Shown here in pieces: positions 1 through 8,486 of a stretch of DNA of 64,000 nt. Where the stretch lies: the NCBI GenBank assembly GCA_900314645.1, contig OMWB01000014.1:53384-117383 (forward strand). The letters run 5' to 3'. This DNA is from an uncultured Actinomycetes bacterium. GTDB lineage: Bacteria > Actinomycetota > Coriobacteriia > Coriobacteriales > Atopobiaceae. The notes under the pieces were generated by a model, which ran no database searches, was not told the origin of the DNA, and saw only the letters and a program-made list of their open reading frames with translations. The translations under genes and the position numbers were made by a program. How positions within the stretch are numbered: the first letter of the stretch is position 1; each line of letters opens with the position of its first letter.

Positions 1-949
1 TCGCGGGGTTCTTGCTCACATGGTCCAGGCTGAACTCGCTGGCCAGACGCTCGCGGCTGATGACCGTGCTCTCGCCGTCTGGGGCCCAGCCCAACAGCGA
101 CAGGTAGTTGACGAAGGCGTCGGACAGATAGCCCGCGTCGCGATACTCCTCGACGCTCGTCGCGCCGTGGCGCTTGGAGAGCTTCTTGCCGTCGGTGCCC
201 AGAATCATGGAGATGTGGGCGAAGACCGGCGTGGGCGCGCCAAGGGCTTCGTACACCATGATCTGGCGCGGGGTGTTGGAGAGGTGGTCGTCGCCACGGA
301 TGATGTGGGTGATGCCCATGCGGGCGTCGTCCACCACGGTGGCGAAGTTGTAGGTGGGCGTGCCGTCCGAGCGGAAGATGATGAAGTCGTCAAGCTCGCG
401 CGCGTTGAAGGTCACGTCGCCGTGGACCGCGTCGTGCACGATGACATCGCCGCGGCCATCAGGCACCTTGATGCGGATGGTGTACGGCTCGCCGGCGTCG
501 ACGCGTGCCTGTGCCTCGGCCGGGTCGATGTTGCGGCAGGTGCGCTGGTAACCCTGGAAGGTGTCCTTGCGCTCCTGCGCGGCCTTGCGGTCTGCCTCGA
601 GCTTCTCGGGCGTGCAGAAGCAGTAGTAGGCCTTGCCCTCGGCAACCAGGCGCTCGGCAGCCTCGCGGTAGATGGGCAGGCACTCCGTCTGCCAGTACGG
701 GCCGTACTCGCCGCCGACCTCCGGGCCCTCGTCCCAGTCAAGGCCCAGCCAACGCATGGCGCGCAGGATGATTTGCGTGTTCTCGTCGGTGGAGCGGGTG
801 GGGTCGGTGTCGTCGATGCGCAGAATGAAGGTGCCGCCAGTGGCGCGGGCAAAGGCCCAGTTGTAGATAGCGGTGCGCGCGCCGCCCACGTGGAGCTTGC
901 CGGTAGGTGAGGGCGCAAAGCGCACGCGGACGTTCTGATTGTCTGACAC
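1..949 (-). CDS. gltX: Glutamyl-tRNA synthetase, 3' truncated by the window edge
   Basis: Class I aminoacyl-tRNA synthetase that charges tRNA-Glu in the cytoplasm. The reading frame starts with GTG at 949 and reads SDNQNVRVRFAPSPTG, followed by HVGG (residues 20-23), the HIGH-type ATP-binding motif. Further in, KKLSKRHGA is the KMSKS-equivalent loop. About 316 residues are visible out of the usual 470-510, so the anticodon-binding C-terminus lies outside the window. The gene is divergent from the TIR gene at 1154. Identification is secure. Whether this is the discriminating or non-discriminating type cannot be judged because the C-terminal domain is missing. Confidence 0.95.
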   Translation of the reverse strand, partial: MSDNQNVRVRFAPSPTGKLHVGGARTAIYNWAFARATGGTFILRIDDTDPTRSTDENTQIILRAMRWLGLDWDEGPEVGGEYGPYWQTECLPIYREAAERLVAEGKAYYCFCTPEKLEADRKAAQERKDTFQGYQRTCRNIDPAEAQARVDAGEPYTIRIKVPDGRGDVIVHDAVHGDVTFNARELDDFIIFRSDGTPTYNFATVVDDARMGITHIIRGDDHLSNTPRQIMVYEALGAPTPVFAHISMILGTDGKKLSKRHGATSVEEYRDAGYLSDAFVNYLSLLGWAPDGESTVISRERLASEFSLDHVSKNPA

Positions 950-990
950 GATGGTTCCTCTCGTGACGTGTCTGAATGTGCAGCCTTCCC

Positions 991-996
991 AGTATA
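991..996 (-). promoter_or_regulatory. Candidate -10 box of gltX
   Basis: On the minus strand the bases read TATACT, 42 bp upstream of the GTG start of gltX. The expected -35 region (around 1014-1019, CTGTCA) is only a weak match, so this rests mainly on the -10 box. Confidence 0.3.
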
Positions 997-1153
997 GCTG
1001 GAATGACACGGCGTGACAGGGCCGCCCCTCACTCCCGTTGAATCCACAGGGCTGTCGTTTGCGGCGGGGCGTCGACTCCCTCTGCACCTCCGCGCGCATG
1101 GTATGGTTAACGCGTCTTCATAATCGTTGGCACGGGGCGAAACGGGGGATGCC

Positions 1154-4100
1154 ATGCCACAGAAGTCAGGTGTCAGGGAGTACAGCGCCTTCATCTCGTA
1201 TCGCCACCTGCCGGATGACCTGCGTGTGGCCAAGGAGATCCACCGCAAGCTCGAGACCTACCACCTTGACCGCAAGACGCGCGAGGCGAGCGGCTTCAAG
1301 TCGCTGGCTCCCATCTTCCGCGACGCTGACGAGTTGCCCATCTCCTCGGCGCTCGACGACGACCTCGTCTCGGCGCTGCGCAACTCGAGCGCGCTCATCG
1401 TGGTGTGCAGTCCTCGAACCAACGAGTCTGCCTGGGTGGCGCGCGAGGTGGACGAGTTCCTCAAGACGCACGACCAGTCGCGCGTGTTCGTGGCGCTGGT
1501 GGAGGGGCAGACGCACAACGTGGTGCCGCCGCGTCTGCAATACACCGTGGAGGCCGATGGCACGCACCGCGCGCTGGAGCCGCTCGCCGCGGACCTTCGG
1601 GCCAACGTCAAGGGTGCCGCCCGTCGGGCAGAGATCACGCGTCTCGCGGCGGGCATCCTCGCCGTTCCGTACGACAGCCTGGTGAGGCGCGCCCAGCGTC
1701 GGCGCCAGCGCATCATCTCTTCGCTCGCAGCAGCGGCCGTGGCGGCATCGACGGCCTTTGGCCTGTATAACTCCTACATGCGCACGCAGATCCACGCCAA
1801 CTACGTCGAGGCGCTGCGCCGCCGCAGCGAGTACCTCGCCACGGAGGCAAACCTCCTCATGGACGAGGGCAACACGCTGGGTGCCACGGAGCTTGCGCTG
1901 GCCGCCTTGCCTGATGCCGCGGATCCTCAGACCGCGGAGCGCCCGGTGGTTCCCGAGGCGGTGTACGCCTTGCAGCAGGCAACCAACGCGGGCATCGCAG
2001 GCACCTTGGCCGACCGCTCCTTCACCACCTCGGAGGTCTATGTGGCCGACAGCGACCTGCGGAAGGTCTCGGTCTCTGCGGACGAGGGCTATGTGACGTT
2101 GATTGACGAGACGGAGGTGGTCTCCACCTGGGAGGTTGCGAACCACCGCCTCGTCTTCCAGGAGCGAAGCTCGCTCGGGGGCTTTGGCGCCGTGGTCGAC
2201 GCCTTCGCGCTGAACTCGGGCGCGACGGTTGTGGTGTATGAGCGGGGCGTCACCTGCAGAAGCGGGGAGGACGGTTCCATCGTGTGGGAGCACGCGCTGG
2301 AGGCGAGTGCCGGCGCTGCCGTCCAGGCGGCGCTCGTGGCGGAGGGAAACGACCGCCTGCTGGTGGTGTGCAAGGAGCAGGCGGTGGTGCTTGACCTCAC
2401 CACGGCTGCGGAGCAGCTGTACGAGGTGTCGCTCCGTGAGCTGGGTGGCCTCGATCAAGAGACGCAGTGGGCCACTCCCATGGGAGGCGCCTGCAGCACG
2501 GGCACGACCTTCGCGTTCGGCCTCTCGATGGGCGACGAGGAGGGGTTCAAGAGGTGCGTCGTGGTGACCATTGACGCAGGGAGCGGCCAGGTGCGCATCT
2601 GCGAGGCGCCGGGCCTCTATGCGTTCAGGGTGGGTCTCCTTGCCGACGGGTCTGTGCTCGCCGTGCTGGGAAGCGACCCCGACGCGCCGATCAGCGACCG
2701 CGGCACGGTCCACTCAACCGACTACATCGACACCGTGGACTTCACCGTAACCATCGCCTGCATGGACGCAGAGAGCGCCTCGGTGCGCTGGGCGGTGCCC
2801 CTCACCGTATGGGAAGTGGGCTTCGATGTGGGGTTTGCGCAGCTTGCGGGACAGGATGGGTCGACCTCTGGCGTCGTGATGTGCTGGATCTGCGACCATG
2901 TGCTCTACCTTGACGGAGCAAGTGGGGAGGTGCTCAACAGCCTTGAGTGCGCCGCATCCATCGTGGGTGGCAGCCTGCTGGTGGACGGCACGTCGTTCAT
3001 GGGGATACAGGCGGACGGCTCGTTCTTCATCTGCACGCAGGAGAGCGAGAGCGTGTTGGCGTTTCGCAGCATTGGCGGCGAGGCCTACTACGCAAAGGTG
3101 ATGCCCTCCGCCAAGATCTTCATCATCCGGCACAACGTGGTCTATGGATACAGCGGGTCGGTTGCCGATGCGAGCGTGGTGACTACGTCGGTCGACACGT
3201 GTCGCGCATCGTGGGAGTTTCCTGCCAAGGACGGCTTCGTGACCGCGCGGATCCCTGACGACGCGAACGAGCTGCGTGTGACCAGCTATGACAGCTCCCT
3301 TGGGGTGCTGTGGGAGCAATCGCTGGGCGGTGACGACCTGGTGTGGACGGCGCTCGCCTGTGACCACGAGCGCGAACTCGTGATTGCGGTGGGAACCGAC
3401 GTCATCGAGGGCCGGTTCGTGATGCGAGCGCTGGCCACCATCGAGGTGCCGACGGGCGAGCTGCGGCGATGGGACGTGGTTGGTGGCGACGCGTTGGGAG
3501 TCGCGTTGCCAAAGGACGCTGCGGGTCCGGCAGAGGCCGAGGGCCTCGTGGTGGGATGCTGCGCACGATACGTTGATGGAAACATCTTCTCGCAGGTAGA
3601 AGACGTGCAGGGAGGAATTGGCATCGCGGTAGCCTCGCTCGAGGATGGGACGTCGCGCCTCTATTCGGTGGCTGACGGCTTTGGAAGCGAGGCCGATGAG
3701 CGCGGAAGACGGCTCTCGCTCTTGCCAGACCCGCAAGGCCGGCGCGTGTTCTATCAGGACGTGGCAGCATCGCCAGAGGGTGAGGCGGACCTCGAGCTGC
3801 ATGCGAGCGCCGTGCTCGACCTCGCCACCGCCAAGAGCGAGCAGCTGGGACAGGCGATCGCAACCATCTGGGACGGCATGCTCTCCTCAGACGCGTTGGA
3901 GGGGCATGCCGTCTGGTCCGATGACGGATCGCGGCTTGCTTGTGTTGGCGCCGAGGGCGTCGTGGTGAAGAGCTTTGGCTCCGGTATCGCTGACCTCGCC
4001 ATCCCGCTCGACAGCCGCCGTGTGGGTGGTATGTCCCTCGTGGACGGGCAGCTGGTGGTTGCCCTCACGCTGGGCTTCTCGGGCGAGCTCCAGAGCTATT

Positions 4101-4453
4101 CGTGCACGAACGGCGAGCACCTGGCCACGCATGCGTTTGCCGACAGCTCGGCGTGGTCGGGCGGCTGGACGCTCGTGCCCAAGGCGCTCGCGGCAGATGG
4201 CTCGGGAGACCTCTTTGTGACGACGGAGACCTTTGGCTACCTGGTTGACCTGAAGACGCTAAGCCCGTGTCAGCGCTTTGTGGGCGGCAGGGCGTATGCG
4301 GCTGCAACCGACACGGTGCTCTGCGATGACCAAGCCGGCGCAGCCTACAGTCTGCACCAGCGCTATTCCGTGCAACGGCTCATTGATCGGGGTCAGCAGA
4401 TGCTCGGTCCCCAGACGATGGGCGAGCGGTGGCTCTCAGCCCACGGCGCGTAG
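1154..4453 (+). CDS. TIR-domain membrane protein with C-terminal beta-propeller-like region (paralogue 1)
   Basis: About 1099 residues. Residues 10-115 are a TIR domain: YSAFISYRH at the first strand, PIFRDADELP at the BB-loop region, and WVARE with Glu98 at the position of the catalytic glutamate of TIR NADases. Basic residues 178-187 precede one hydrophobic segment (about 188-206). Then comes the motif EALRRRSEYLA...ALAALP, known to precede WD40/propeller sensor regions in bacterial conflict proteins. The remaining 800 or so residues are beta-rich repeats with recurring GLLADGS- and VASLEDG-type blades. ATG 1154 is chosen because GGGGG lies just upstream and the paralogue aligns from the same point; an in-frame TTG at 1127 is possible. 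Known family chemistry suggests NAD+ cleavage; the trigger and function are inferred. Topology predicts a cytosolic TIR domain and an extracytoplasmic propeller. Confidence 0.85.
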   Translation: MPQKSGVREYSAFISYRHLPDDLRVAKEIHRKLETYHLDRKTREASGFKSLAPIFRDADELPISSALDDDLVSALRNSSALIVVCSPRTNESAWVAREVDEFLKTHDQSRVFVALVEGQTHNVVPPRLQYTVEADGTHRALEPLAADLRANVKGAARRAEITRLAAGILAVPYDSLVRRAQRRRQRIISSLAAAAVAASTAFGLYNSYMRTQIHANYVEALRRRSEYLATEANLLMDEGNTLGATELALAALPDAADPQTAERPVVPEAVYALQQATNAGIAGTLADRSFTTSEVYVADSDLRKVSVSADEGYVTLIDETEVVSTWEVANHRLVFQERSSLGGFGAVVDAFALNSGATVVVYERGVTCRSGEDGSIVWEHALEASAGAAVQAALVAEGNDRLLVVCKEQAVVLDLTTAAEQLYEVSLRELGGLDQETQWATPMGGACSTGTTFAFGLSMGDEEGFKRCVVVTIDAGSGQVRICEAPGLYAFRVGLLADGSVLAVLGSDPDAPISDRGTVHSTDYIDTVDFTVTIACMDAESASVRWAVPLTVWEVGFDVGFAQLAGQDGSTSGVVMCWICDHVLYLDGASGEVLNSLECAASIVGGSLLVDGTSFMGIQADGSFFICTQESESVLAFRSIGGEAYYAKVMPSAKIFIIRHNVVYGYSGSVADASVVTTSVDTCRASWEFPAKDGFVTARIPDDANELRVTSYDSSLGVLWEQSLGGDDLVWTALACDHERELVIAVGTDVIEGRFVMRALATIEVPTGELRRWDVVGGDALGVALPKDAAGPAEAEGLVVGCCARYVDGNIFSQVEDVQGGIGIAVASLEDGTSRLYSVADGFGSEADERGRRLSLLPDPQGRRVFYQDVAASPEGEADLELHASAVLDLATAKSEQLGQAIATIWDGMLSSDALEGHAVWSDDGSRLACVGAEGVVVKSFGSGIADLAIPLDSRRVGGMSLVDGQLVVALTLGFSGELQSYSCTNGEHLATHAFADSSAWSGGWTLVPKALAADGSGDLFVTTETFGYLVDLKTLSPCQRFVGGRAYAAATDTVLCDDQAGAAYSLHQRYSVQRLIDRGQQMLGPQTMGERWLSAHGA

Positions 4454-4470
4454 CGTGAGAATGCTATCTT

Positions 4471-4476
4471 TATAAT
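4471..4476 (+). promoter_or_regulatory. Candidate -10 box between the two TIR genes
   Basis: A perfect TATAAT sits 18 bp after the stop of the first TIR gene and 43 bp before the ATG of the second. No good -35 hexamer is visible 16-18 bp upstream. It may allow separate expression of the second gene. Confidence 0.35.
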
Positions 4477-4518
4477 GTCTGGCTCGTTGTGATCACGGCA
4501 AGGTGGAGCGGGGGTGTC

Positions 4519-7500
4519 ATGTCAAGAGAGTCCAGTGAGCGCACGTACAGCGCGTTCATCTCGTATCGGCATGCGCCTGTGGACACGGCGGTGGCCAAGG
4601 AGGTCCAGTTCAGGCTTGAGCATTACCACCTCCCCAAAGACGTCAAGGAGCAGACGGGCATCACTACGCTTGCCCCTATCTTCCGTGACGAGGACGAGCT
4701 TGCCATCACGCCCGAGCTCACGAAGAGCATCGCCGTCGCCCTGAAAAACTCCGCCGCGCTCATCGTCATCTGCAGCCCGCGCACGAGCGAGTCTACGTGG
4801 GTGCAGAAGGAGATCAACGAGTTCCTCTCCATGCACGATCGCTCGCGTGTCTTTGTGGTGATGGCTGAGGGAACAGCGGATGAGGTCACACCCGAGGTGC
4901 TCTTGCATCGGGTGAACGAGGACGGCGAGGTCGTTGCCTGCGACCCACTTGCAGCCAACTTCAGACAAGACTGCAAGGGTCAGTACCGTGCGAACGAGGT
5001 GACCCGCTTGGCGGCTGGTCTCCTTGGCATGTCGTACGATAGCTTGGCGCAGCGGGCTCTCCGTGAGAGGACACGCAGGAGGCGGATCATCGCCGCGGTC
5101 GTCTTCGGCCTGTTGCTGGCCTTCACGCTCTACACCATCAACATGAACCTGCGCATCTTCAGAAACTACCAGGAGGCGTTGCGACGGCGGAGTGAATTCT
5201 TGGCGGGACAAGCCAGCGAAATGGTTGACGAGGGCAATACAGTCGCCGCAATGGAGCTTGCGCTCGCTGCGCTGCCAGCCGACGGCTCTTGGGATGAGCT
5301 CTTCCGGCCGGTGGTGCCCGAGGCGGTGCTTGCGCTCCAGCGCGCAACGAACGCCGGCACGCTGGTGGCCGAAGACATGACCTCCTTTGGGACGTCGGAG
5401 GTCTATGCCACCGGTGCCGAGATCGCGCACCTCAATATCTCTCCCGAAGAGCGCTATGTGGCTGCTGCTGACGATACCGGTGTCGTCACGTTTTGGGAGG
5501 TGGGCAAGAATGCGCCCATCTTCAGCGGTAGAAGTGCCTTGGGACGCTACAACAACCTCTCCCATTGCTTCGCAATGGACGCGGGCAAGCTCCTGTTGGC
5601 CTACAACGACGGCGTGGTGTGCCGCGGCACGAACGGTGAGGTTCTGTGGGACTATGCACTGGCACAAGATGAAGACCACGCTTCGACGATCTGCGAGATG
5701 GCCTATGACCAGGAGACTCAGTCGCGCCTGGTGGTGGCGACGGATCGCAGCGTCCTGATACTTGACATCAACACCGGACAACTACTGTACGAGCACCCGT
5801 ACAGTGAGATTCTTGGACATGACGTGCCAAACGTGGTGTGGTTCTCCCGAAAGAACAGCGACTCGCGTGGTTCCACCGTGGTCCTTTCGTTCTTGGAGGA
5901 TACCGAGCCGGACCACTTTACGTGTGATGTTGCGGTCATTGATACACAGACGGGGGAGACGTTCGCCTTTCCTGTGGGGACGCGCGCGTGCGACCGTATC
6001 GGGCTGTTGTCCGACGGCTCCATCGCGATGCTGTTCTCCGATGATATTGGTGCGATGACGAGCCAACGTTATGAGAACACCACGATGGTGTACACAGAGA
6101 CCTCGAGCTCTCCGTATCATATCGCCCTCTACGACAGCACGACCGGCGATGAGCGATGGGTCAAGAGCGTCGATTCCTGGCAGGTATGCGAGGAGCGCTG
6201 CTTTGCCGAGATGGTTGACTTCACCAGCGGGAGGCCGCTGCTTGCCAGCTGCTTTGCAGACTGCATCCTGTTCATTGACCCTGAGACGGGCGAGACGCTC
6301 AACGAGCTGCGGGCGCCTGTCAGCATCGTCAGCGCATGCGCGGATACGGGAGGTCAACTTCTGCTGGGCGTCTTGAGGGATGGGTCGCGTTTTGAGGTCA
6401 GTCCCGTGAACACGTCCGTCATCTCGTACGGCTTGAGGAGGGGTAGTATCTCAAAGGCGAAGATGATGCCTACGGGCGACCTGTACACCGCGAGTGAGGG
6501 AGAGAACGTAGTCTCGGTCTTCCGTAGTATTCACGGGGACGAGAACCTTGTGATGAGTGGCGCTGGCAAGATGTATACCGAAAGGACGTTTCCCACCAAA
6601 GACGGATTCCTGTTGCTCCAGTACGACTATCTGGAAGACGAGGACTACCGTAAGGTGAGCAAGCTTGTGCTGCTTGACGGAGCGTCTCTCAACATCACAT
6701 GGGAAATGCCGCTTGACTGTGGTGAGGGTCTGGACTGGGATCTCATCACGTACGACGAGGCCGAGAACGCCGTCATCTTGATGGGGTCTACGAACATCGA
6801 GGATGCCATGGTGCCGAGAAGCATCGTGAAGGCGTGGCTGGGCGACAGACGCGAGGAGCGCTATCCCGTGAAGACGTGCGGCGAGGCAGAGCTTTGCGTT
6901 CCTGGCAAGGGCATGGGCAACGTCACGCGGGTAGATGATATCGTGGTACACGGAGATCCAGTCTATGTGGGTGGCAAACTGTACTCTCAGGTGCGTGACG
7001 CGACGGGAACGGTGGGAATCACCGTGGCGTCGCTTGCGGACAAAACGACCTCCTGCTACCGCGTTGTGGAGGGGTTTGGCAGCCGTGAGGACGACACGGG
7101 CAGGCGCCTGGTCTTGAAGGTTGACCCCACGGGTCGCTACGTTGCCTACCAAGATATGCTAGGCACACGGGCAGACGAGGATAGAACCACGGTGCATAGA
7201 GCCGGTGTCCTCGACGTGGAAAAGTGCTCTAACACGGAACTTTCCAGAAAGTCCGCGAGCCCGCGCGCCCTCACTGACGAGATGCAGGTCATGGACCTCT
7301 TTGCCTGGTCAGACGACGGATCTTGCTTGGCCTACGTGTGCGAGGACGGTGTTACCGTGTACGCTACCACCCCTGGCAAGAGGCGAGAATTGCGTAGCTG
7401 GACAAAGGCACGAGGGGCAACGCGGCAGCCTGCTGAGCAGGGCACCCAGAATGGTGAGGCAAGGGAAGGACTTGTCGCCAGCGCCGAGGGCTCTTCGGGC

Positions 7501-7977
7501 GTCCAAGGCGGTCAGGGAGACGAGGCGTTGGTCGCGCTGGATAGCAACCTCGTGCAGGCCATCGGCATCGTCGACGAACAGCTCGTAGTTGGCGGCACCT
7601 CTGGGACGAACCTTAGGGTGGTGGCATACTCGCTCGAGAACGGCAAGCGCATTGGCGCGTGCACGGTGGGCGATGACTTCTATTGGAGCGCGGGGTTCCA
7701 GGTCCTGAAGGGCGAGGATAGTAAGGGGGAATCGGGAGACCTCGTGGCCCTCTCGACGTCAAACTGCTACCTCATTGACGCCGAGTCCATGCAGCTGTGC
7801 CAGGTGTATTCGAACGGCACTTGTTACAACCCCTATCTCGATACCATCCTCTGTTGCTATGAAGAGCAGTACTATGCCACGAAGCGCTATTCGCTCGAGG
7901 AGCTGATGGCACGCGGTCGCGAGATGCTGGGTGACAACACGATGGGCGAAGAATGGCTTGATGACCACGACGTGTGA
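4519..7977 (+). CDS. TIR-domain membrane protein with C-terminal beta-propeller-like region (paralogue 2)
   Basis: About 1152 residues, collinear with the upstream paralogue. The TIR domain spans residues 10-115 with YSAFISYRH, PIFRDEDELA and WVQKE (Glu98, the same position as in paralogue 1). A hydrophobic segment follows at about 190-208, then EALRRRSEFLA and ALAALP, then a long beta-rich sensor region. It begins 65 bp after the first gene, preceded by GGAGCGGGGG; ATG 4519 is preferred over the in-frame GTG 4489. A roughly 50-residue Gln/Gly/Glu-rich low-complexity insertion near residues 965-1010 is absent from paralogue 1. Role inferred: a membrane-anchored NAD-consuming sensor, either anti-phage or regulatory. 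The TIR active site and anchor are read directly; ligand and output are unknown. Confidence 0.85.
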   Translation: MSRESSERTYSAFISYRHAPVDTAVAKEVQFRLEHYHLPKDVKEQTGITTLAPIFRDEDELAITPELTKSIAVALKNSAALIVICSPRTSESTWVQKEINEFLSMHDRSRVFVVMAEGTADEVTPEVLLHRVNEDGEVVACDPLAANFRQDCKGQYRANEVTRLAAGLLGMSYDSLAQRALRERTRRRRIIAAVVFGLLLAFTLYTINMNLRIFRNYQEALRRRSEFLAGQASEMVDEGNTVAAMELALAALPADGSWDELFRPVVPEAVLALQRATNAGTLVAEDMTSFGTSEVYATGAEIAHLNISPEERYVAAADDTGVVTFWEVGKNAPIFSGRSALGRYNNLSHCFAMDAGKLLLAYNDGVVCRGTNGEVLWDYALAQDEDHASTICEMAYDQETQSRLVVATDRSVLILDINTGQLLYEHPYSEILGHDVPNVVWFSRKNSDSRGSTVVLSFLEDTEPDHFTCDVAVIDTQTGETFAFPVGTRACDRIGLLSDGSIAMLFSDDIGAMTSQRYENTTMVYTETSSSPYHIALYDSTTGDERWVKSVDSWQVCEERCFAEMVDFTSGRPLLASCFADCILFIDPETGETLNELRAPVSIVSACADTGGQLLLGVLRDGSRFEVSPVNTSVISYGLRRGSISKAKMMPTGDLYTASEGENVVSVFRSIHGDENLVMSGAGKMYTERTFPTKDGFLLLQYDYLEDEDYRKVSKLVLLDGASLNITWEMPLDCGEGLDWDLITYDEAENAVILMGSTNIEDAMVPRSIVKAWLGDRREERYPVKTCGEAELCVPGKGMGNVTRVDDIVVHGDPVYVGGKLYSQVRDATGTVGITVASLADKTTSCYRVVEGFGSREDDTGRRLVLKVDPTGRYVAYQDMLGTRADEDRTTVHRAGVLDVEKCSNTELSRKSASPRALTDEMQVMDLFAWSDDGSCLAYVCEDGVTVYATTPGKRRELRSWTKARGATRQPAEQGTQNGEAREGLVASAEGSSGVQGGQGDEALVALDSNLVQAIGIVDEQLVVGGTSGTNLRVVAYSLENGKRIGACTVGDDFYWSAGFQVLKGEDSKGESGDLVALSTSNCYLIDAESMQLCQVYSNGTCYNPYLDTILCCYEEQYYATKRYSLEELMARGREMLGDNTMGEEWLDDHDV

Positions 7978-8008
7978 GGCGCACGCTGCGTCAACTCCGC
8001 AACCAGCC

Positions 8009-8038
8009 GCATCAGGAGGGTCGGACCCTCGTGGTGCG
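8009..8038 (+). terminator. Hairpin downstream of the TIR genes
   Basis: GAGGGT (8016-8021) pairs with ACCCTC (8025-8030) across a 3-nt loop, with a looser extension on both sides (GCATCA/TGGTGC). No T-run follows, so it is only a candidate transcription end for the TIR pair. Confidence 0.4.
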
Positions 8039-8127
8039 CTCGGCATCTAGATGTGTAACGAGGTCGTTTCCGGGCATTCCGTAGACGGGTGCCTTTCCAT
8101 ACACTCCTTATCAACAACCGCATAGCG

Positions 8128-8156
8128 TTGCCAAAACCTTTGAAGCGGAAGTAAAA
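8128..8156 (+). promoter_or_regulatory. Candidate promoter of the Trp T-box/trpB2 unit
   Basis: TTGCCA (8128-8133) and GTAAAA (8151-8156) are separated by 17 bp and lie immediately upstream of the T-box leader. The -35 is a good match, the -10 moderate. Confidence 0.4.
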
Positions 8157-8164
8157 CCTGCAGA

Positions 8165-8426
8165 GGCGCATACAGAGAGTTCGGGTGGCTGAGATCCGAG
8201 CAGTAGCTGGTAGGCATAATGGACCCGCTGAGGGCGCGAAGAATCCTTGGGAACCCAAGGGGGAAGTCGCGACGGAGGCCCCCGTCATAGGGCAGGGAAG
8301 TGATGGCTTCCCACAGAGAGAGCGGGCATGCGTGCCCGTTAATCGAGGTGGCACCGCAGGTGTCTGTGTTTGCACACGTAGACGCTTGTCCTCGAGACCC
8401 CTATAGGTCGAGGATGGGCGTTTTTT
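8165..8426 (+). promoter_or_regulatory. T-box leader, probably tRNA-Trp responsive
   Basis: The diagnostic antiterminator sequence AGGTGGCACCGC is at 8346-8357. Its bulge reads TGGC, which pairs with a tRNA ending GCCA, that is a G73 discriminator as in bacterial tRNA-Trp. A competing terminator follows: CCTCGA near 8390 pairs with TCGAGG near 8408 and leads into TTTTTT (8421-8426). A likely specifier TGG sits at 8220-8222 in the 3' strand of stem I, followed by a purine; TGG 8186-8188 is the alternative. The regulated gene is a tryptophan synthase beta chain, which fits. Known mechanism: uncharged tRNA stabilises the antiterminator. Stem I boundaries were judged by eye. Confidence 0.9.
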
Positions 8427-8486
8427 CATGGCTTGAGGCCAGGACCCGTCCTCAAAGCGCCAACTGGCGCAGAAAGGAGGCCGACC

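Noticed and set aside
8185..8406. Small plus-strand open frame within the T-box leader as a leader peptide
   Set aside because: It has no ribosome binding site and spans the conserved T-box and terminator elements, whose sequence is explained by RNA structure.
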